NCBI GenBank assembly: GCA_020445165.1 | Contig: JAGRHE010000126.1 | Location: forward strand, 1-7,953 | Direction of reading: 5' to 3' | From: Gammaproteobacteria bacterium | GTDB lineage: Bacteria > Pseudomonadota > Gammaproteobacteria > Chromatiales > Sedimenticolaceae | Length of the DNA: 7,953 bases | Shown: one piece after another, positions 5,959-7,953 of the stretch | How positions within the stretch are numbered: the stretch's first letter is position 1 | Layout: every line of letters begins with the position of its first letter | Made by a program: the position numbers and the translations under genes | Notes under the pieces: generated by a model | The model's database searches: none | Seen by the model: the letters and a program-made list of their open reading frames with translations, nothing else | Told to the model about the DNA's origin: nothing

Positions 5959-6585
5959 TCATGCCAGGCCATGCGCCTGCAGGGCCTCCTGCACAGCGCC
6001 GGGGTGCGTGACATGCACGGCCCGCAGCCCGGCAGCAAGCGCACCATCGACATTGGACCGCATGTCATCGAAAAACAGGATCGACTCCGGACTGCAGCCG
6101 ATCGCTGCGGTCACGGCCTCGAAGGCCGCGCGATCCGGCTTGCGCAGTCCCATCTCGGCGGAAGAATAGATGCAACGGAAGGTCTGCGTGACACTGGGAT
6201 AACTGCGCGACCATGCGCGCTGGTGACTGGCGCTGGTGTTGGTGAAGGCATAACAGGGCAGCGTTTCGGCCAGGCGCGCGGCGAGTGCCAGGTTGTCGTC
6301 GATCAAGCCGACGAACACCGCGTTCCAGCCGGCCAGCAGGGTCGCGTCGGGTGCATCGCTTTGCAGCACCCTGCGCACCTCGTCGAAAAACACGCGATCG
6401 CTGATCTCGCCGCGTTCGTAGCGGTGGTAGGTGGCATCGAAGCGGAAGCGTTGCGCGATATCTGCCGCGCCAAGCGGCGAATGCAGGGCCCACTGTGCGA
6501 AGACACGGTCGAAATCGATGTCGATGATGACGCCACCGAGATCGAACAGCAGGGCAGCGGGACGGGAATTCAGGGACCGGCTCAT
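5959..6585 (-). CDS. HAD-superfamily phosphatase, YihX-like (alpha-D-glucose-1-phosphate phosphatase type)
   Basis: A cytoplasmic 208-residue HAD hydrolase close to E. coli YihX, which hydrolyses alpha-D-glucose-1-phosphate. Motif I is FDLGGVIIDIDF, with nucleophile D15; as in YihX the usual second Asp (DxD) is replaced by glycine. Motif II is FTNTS (T115, N116), motif III is the lysine of GLRKP (K149), and motif IV is FFDD (D173, D174) followed by NVDGA. The cap region shows YHRYERGEISDRVFF and WNAVFVGL, both shared with YihX. Substrate for this protein is inferred only. The start codon overlaps the stop of the upstream SDR gene in ATGA and has no strong ribosome site of its own, so translation is probably coupled. 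Confidence 0.9.
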   Translation of the reverse strand: MSRSLNSRPAALLFDLGGVIIDIDFDRVFAQWALHSPLGAADIAQRFRFDATYHRYERGEISDRVFFDEVRRVLQSDAPDATLLAGWNAVFVGLIDDNLALAARLAETLPCYAFTNTSASHQRAWSRSYPSVTQTFRCIYSSAEMGLRKPDRAAFEAVTAAIGCSPESILFFDDMRSNVDGALAAGLRAVHVTHPGAVQEALQAHGLA

Positions 6586-7466
6586 TGACCGGCCGAAACG
6601 GGTGTCTGTTCGGCTGCGCAGGCTGCAAGGCCGTCCGTGAGGGTTGGGTAACGCAAATTCACGCCGAGTTCGTCGAGCATGCGCCGGTTGTCCAGGCGTC
6701 GCGATTCGCCGAGGTATGACAGCAGGCCGGCGGACAGCCTGCCGTCGGCCTCGGCCAGCCGTACCAGCGGTGCACGCGGCAGGTCGAAAAGGTCTGCCAC
6801 ACGATCGAAATAGTCGCGCATGTTGCCCGGCTGACCGTCGCTGACGTTGTACACCGCACCATCCGGCGCGCGCTCCATCGCTGCCTCACACACCTGCACC
6901 AGGTCATCGATGTGGATCCGGTTGGTCCAGGGTGCTTCTTCGGCTGCAACCATCGGTGTCTGCCGCTGTAGACGCTCAAGGGGCAACTTTCCCGGCCCAT
7001 AGATGCCGGCCACGCGCAGAATCACCAGCTCACTGCCGCCGGCCGTGCGCCATGTCTGCAGTTGCTGCTCGGCATCGTGCCTGCGGAACGCGCGATCGAC
7101 CTGTGGATTCGGGGGACGCGTTTCGTCCACCCATTCGCCGCCGCAGTCCCCGTACACGCCCGTAGTGCTGATGTAGACGATGCGCCGCATCCGATTCGGT
7201 GCCAGTGCGGCCAGAAAGTGCTGCATGCGCGGATCGCTGCGGCCTGTTGGCGGGGGTGGTGCGAAGTAAAAGATTCGATCTTGAGCGCTCAGTTCGGGAG
7301 GCAATGACGTTGACTGGTCGAGATCGGCTGTCATGCCCGTCAGGCCGACCGCTACCAGCCTTTCCCGGCTTTGCGCGCAGTGCACGATGCATTCGACCGA
7401 CTCCCCGCGGGCACGCGCCGCCAGCGCGACCCGGGTCCCGACGTCACCACACCCAACGATTAGCAT
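6582..7466 (-). CDS. Atypical SDR / NAD-dependent epimerase-like protein (YeeZ type)
   Basis: A 294-residue Rossmann-fold protein. The dinucleotide-binding motif GCGDVG is at residues 5-10, right at the N-terminus. Further signatures are RIVYISTTGVYGDCGG (95-110), ILRVAGIYGPGK (149-160), NRIHIDDL (182-189) and AVYNVSDG. These are typical of extended or atypical SDR proteins. The canonical YxxxK pair is not seen at the expected place after the STTGVYG strand (RAFRRHDAEQQL stands there), so classical dehydrogenase or epimerase activity is doubtful; family members of the YeeZ type have no firm function. The start at 7466 has GGAGG 5 to 6 bases upstream. It is the first gene of a two-gene unit with the HAD phosphatase, so a sugar or sugar-phosphate substrate is a reasonable guess. 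Confidence 0.85.
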   Translation of the reverse strand: MLIVGCGDVGTRVALAARARGESVECIVHCAQSRERLVAVGLTGMTADLDQSTSLPPELSAQDRIFYFAPPPPTGRSDPRMQHFLAALAPNRMRRIVYISTTGVYGDCGGEWVDETRPPNPQVDRAFRRHDAEQQLQTWRTAGGSELVILRVAGIYGPGKLPLERLQRQTPMVAAEEAPWTNRIHIDDLVQVCEAAMERAPDGAVYNVSDGQPGNMRDYFDRVADLFDLPRAPLVRLAEADGRLSAGLLSYLGESRRLDNRRMLDELGVNLRYPTLTDGLAACAAEQTPVSAGQ

Positions 7467-7493
7467 GTGCCCTCCGGGTTTAATCGACCGGGC

Positions 7494-7520
7494 GAATCAA
7501 GCAGACTTGCGGGTTGATTC
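7494..7520. promoter_or_regulatory. Inverted repeat in a divergent promoter region (operator candidate)
   Basis: GAATCAA (7494-7500) and TTGATTC (7514-7520) are perfect 7-base inverted repeats around a 13-base spacer. They sit in the middle of the 74-base gap between the divergent SDR and reductase genes, a usual place for a dimeric regulator's site. No regulator gene is next to it in the window. Confidence 0.4.
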
Positions 7521-7540
7521 AACCGGACCTGTTGTAACCG

Positions 7541-7953
7541 ATGACCTTCACAGCAACCCTCGCCAGCAATGGCCACCAGTTCACTATCGAGGAAAACGAA
7601 ACCGTCCTCGATGCGGCCGTTCGCCAAAATGTCGGCCTGCCTTATGGGTGTCGCAACGGCCGCTGCGGAAGTTGTGCCGCCGGCCTGGTTGCCGGCGAGG
7701 TCACGTATTATGGCACTCCGCCGGCACTCGAGCAGGCCGGCGAAGGCAAGTGCCTGCCGTGCCAGGCGTTCGCCGCCAGCGACCTGGTGCTCGACGTGCG
7801 CGAAGCTGAAACGACGGCCGATATCGAGGTCAGGATGCTGCCGGTGCGGGTGCATGCCGTCGATCACCTCAGCGAAGACGTCGTGCGTCTGAAACTCAAG
7901 CTGCCGGACAACCAGCGCCTGCAGTTCATGGCCGGCCAGTACCTGGATTTCCT
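7541..7953 (+). CDS. 2Fe-2S ferredoxin / flavin reductase, CDP-6-deoxy-delta-3,4-glucoseen reductase-like (N-terminal part, cut by window end)
   Basis: The reading frame from ATG 7541 is open to the window end (137 complete codons). Residues 1 to about 90 form a plant-type 2Fe-2S ferredoxin domain: ligands C37, C42, C45 in YGCRNGRCGSC, and C74 after 29 residues in CLPCQAF. From about residue 98 a ferredoxin-NADP-reductase-like FAD domain starts (LPVRVHAVDHLSEDVVRLKL, then FMAGQYLDF); the flavin motif and NAD(P)H domain lie beyond the window. This order is that of CDP-6-deoxy-glucoseen reductase (AscD/RfbI) and of many oxygenase reductases, which carry electrons from NAD(P)H through FAD to 2Fe-2S. 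In gammaproteobacteria such genes often carry the glucoseen-reductase name without any deoxysugar pathway. The leader has no strong ribosome site. Confidence 0.9.
   Translation, partial: MTFTATLASNGHQFTIEENETVLDAAVRQNVGLPYGCRNGRCGSCAAGLVAGEVTYYGTPPALEQAGEGKCLPCQAFAASDLVLDVREAETTADIEVRMLPVRVHAVDHLSEDVVRLKLKLPDNQRLQFMAGQYLDF

Noticed and set aside
5847..6068. N-terminal extension of the cytochrome frame
   Set aside because: It overlaps the HAD gene and lacks a ribosome site, while the internal start has AGAGGA and is followed by a signal peptide.

Overview
The window looks like chromosomal DNA of a high-GC gammaproteobacterium, probably free-living, motile and respiring. The evidence is the close match of the UbiD C-terminus and the YihX-type phosphatase to their E. 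coli counterparts, a diheme c4-type cytochrome, a haem-binding chemoreceptor, and strongly GC-biased third codon positions. I see no transposase, integrase, CRISPR array, tRNA or rRNA. The taxonomic guess is inference.

Layout. 1-216 is the end of ubiD (cut by the window edge). 304-945 and 973-1518 encode two exported proteins of unknown function, the second a lipoprotein. 1546-3156 (minus strand) is a methyl-accepting chemotaxis protein whose periplasmic domain carries a CxxCH haem-attachment motif. 3157-3339 is a divergent control region holding a sigma-28-like promoter for the chemoreceptor and three hairpins packed end to end. On the plus strand follow a small unknown protein (3340-3666), a DUF2237 protein overlapping it (3666-4049), an orphan ParA-type ATPase with its own promoter candidate (4135-4764) and a small exported protein overlapping the ParA gene (4746-5126). 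On the minus strand are a diheme cytochrome c (5151-5846), a HAD phosphatase (5959-6585) and an atypical SDR protein (6582-7466), the last two overlapping in an ATGA. Divergent from these, and cut by the window end, is a 2Fe-2S ferredoxin/flavin reductase (7541 to end).

How the parts may work together. The clearest theme is redox biology: a haem-sensing chemoreceptor, a c4-type electron carrier and a ferredoxin-type reductase. The window starts with ubiD and ends with a flavin/2Fe-2S reductase on the same strand. In E. coli ubiD is directly followed by the flavin reductase gene fre, so the roughly 7.3 kb between them may be lineage-specific cargo. The least explained parts are the three-hairpin element between the chemoreceptor and the 3340 gene, and the plus-strand set 3340-5126 with an orphan ParA and two unknown partners. 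All functional links beyond overlaps and shared strand are inference.
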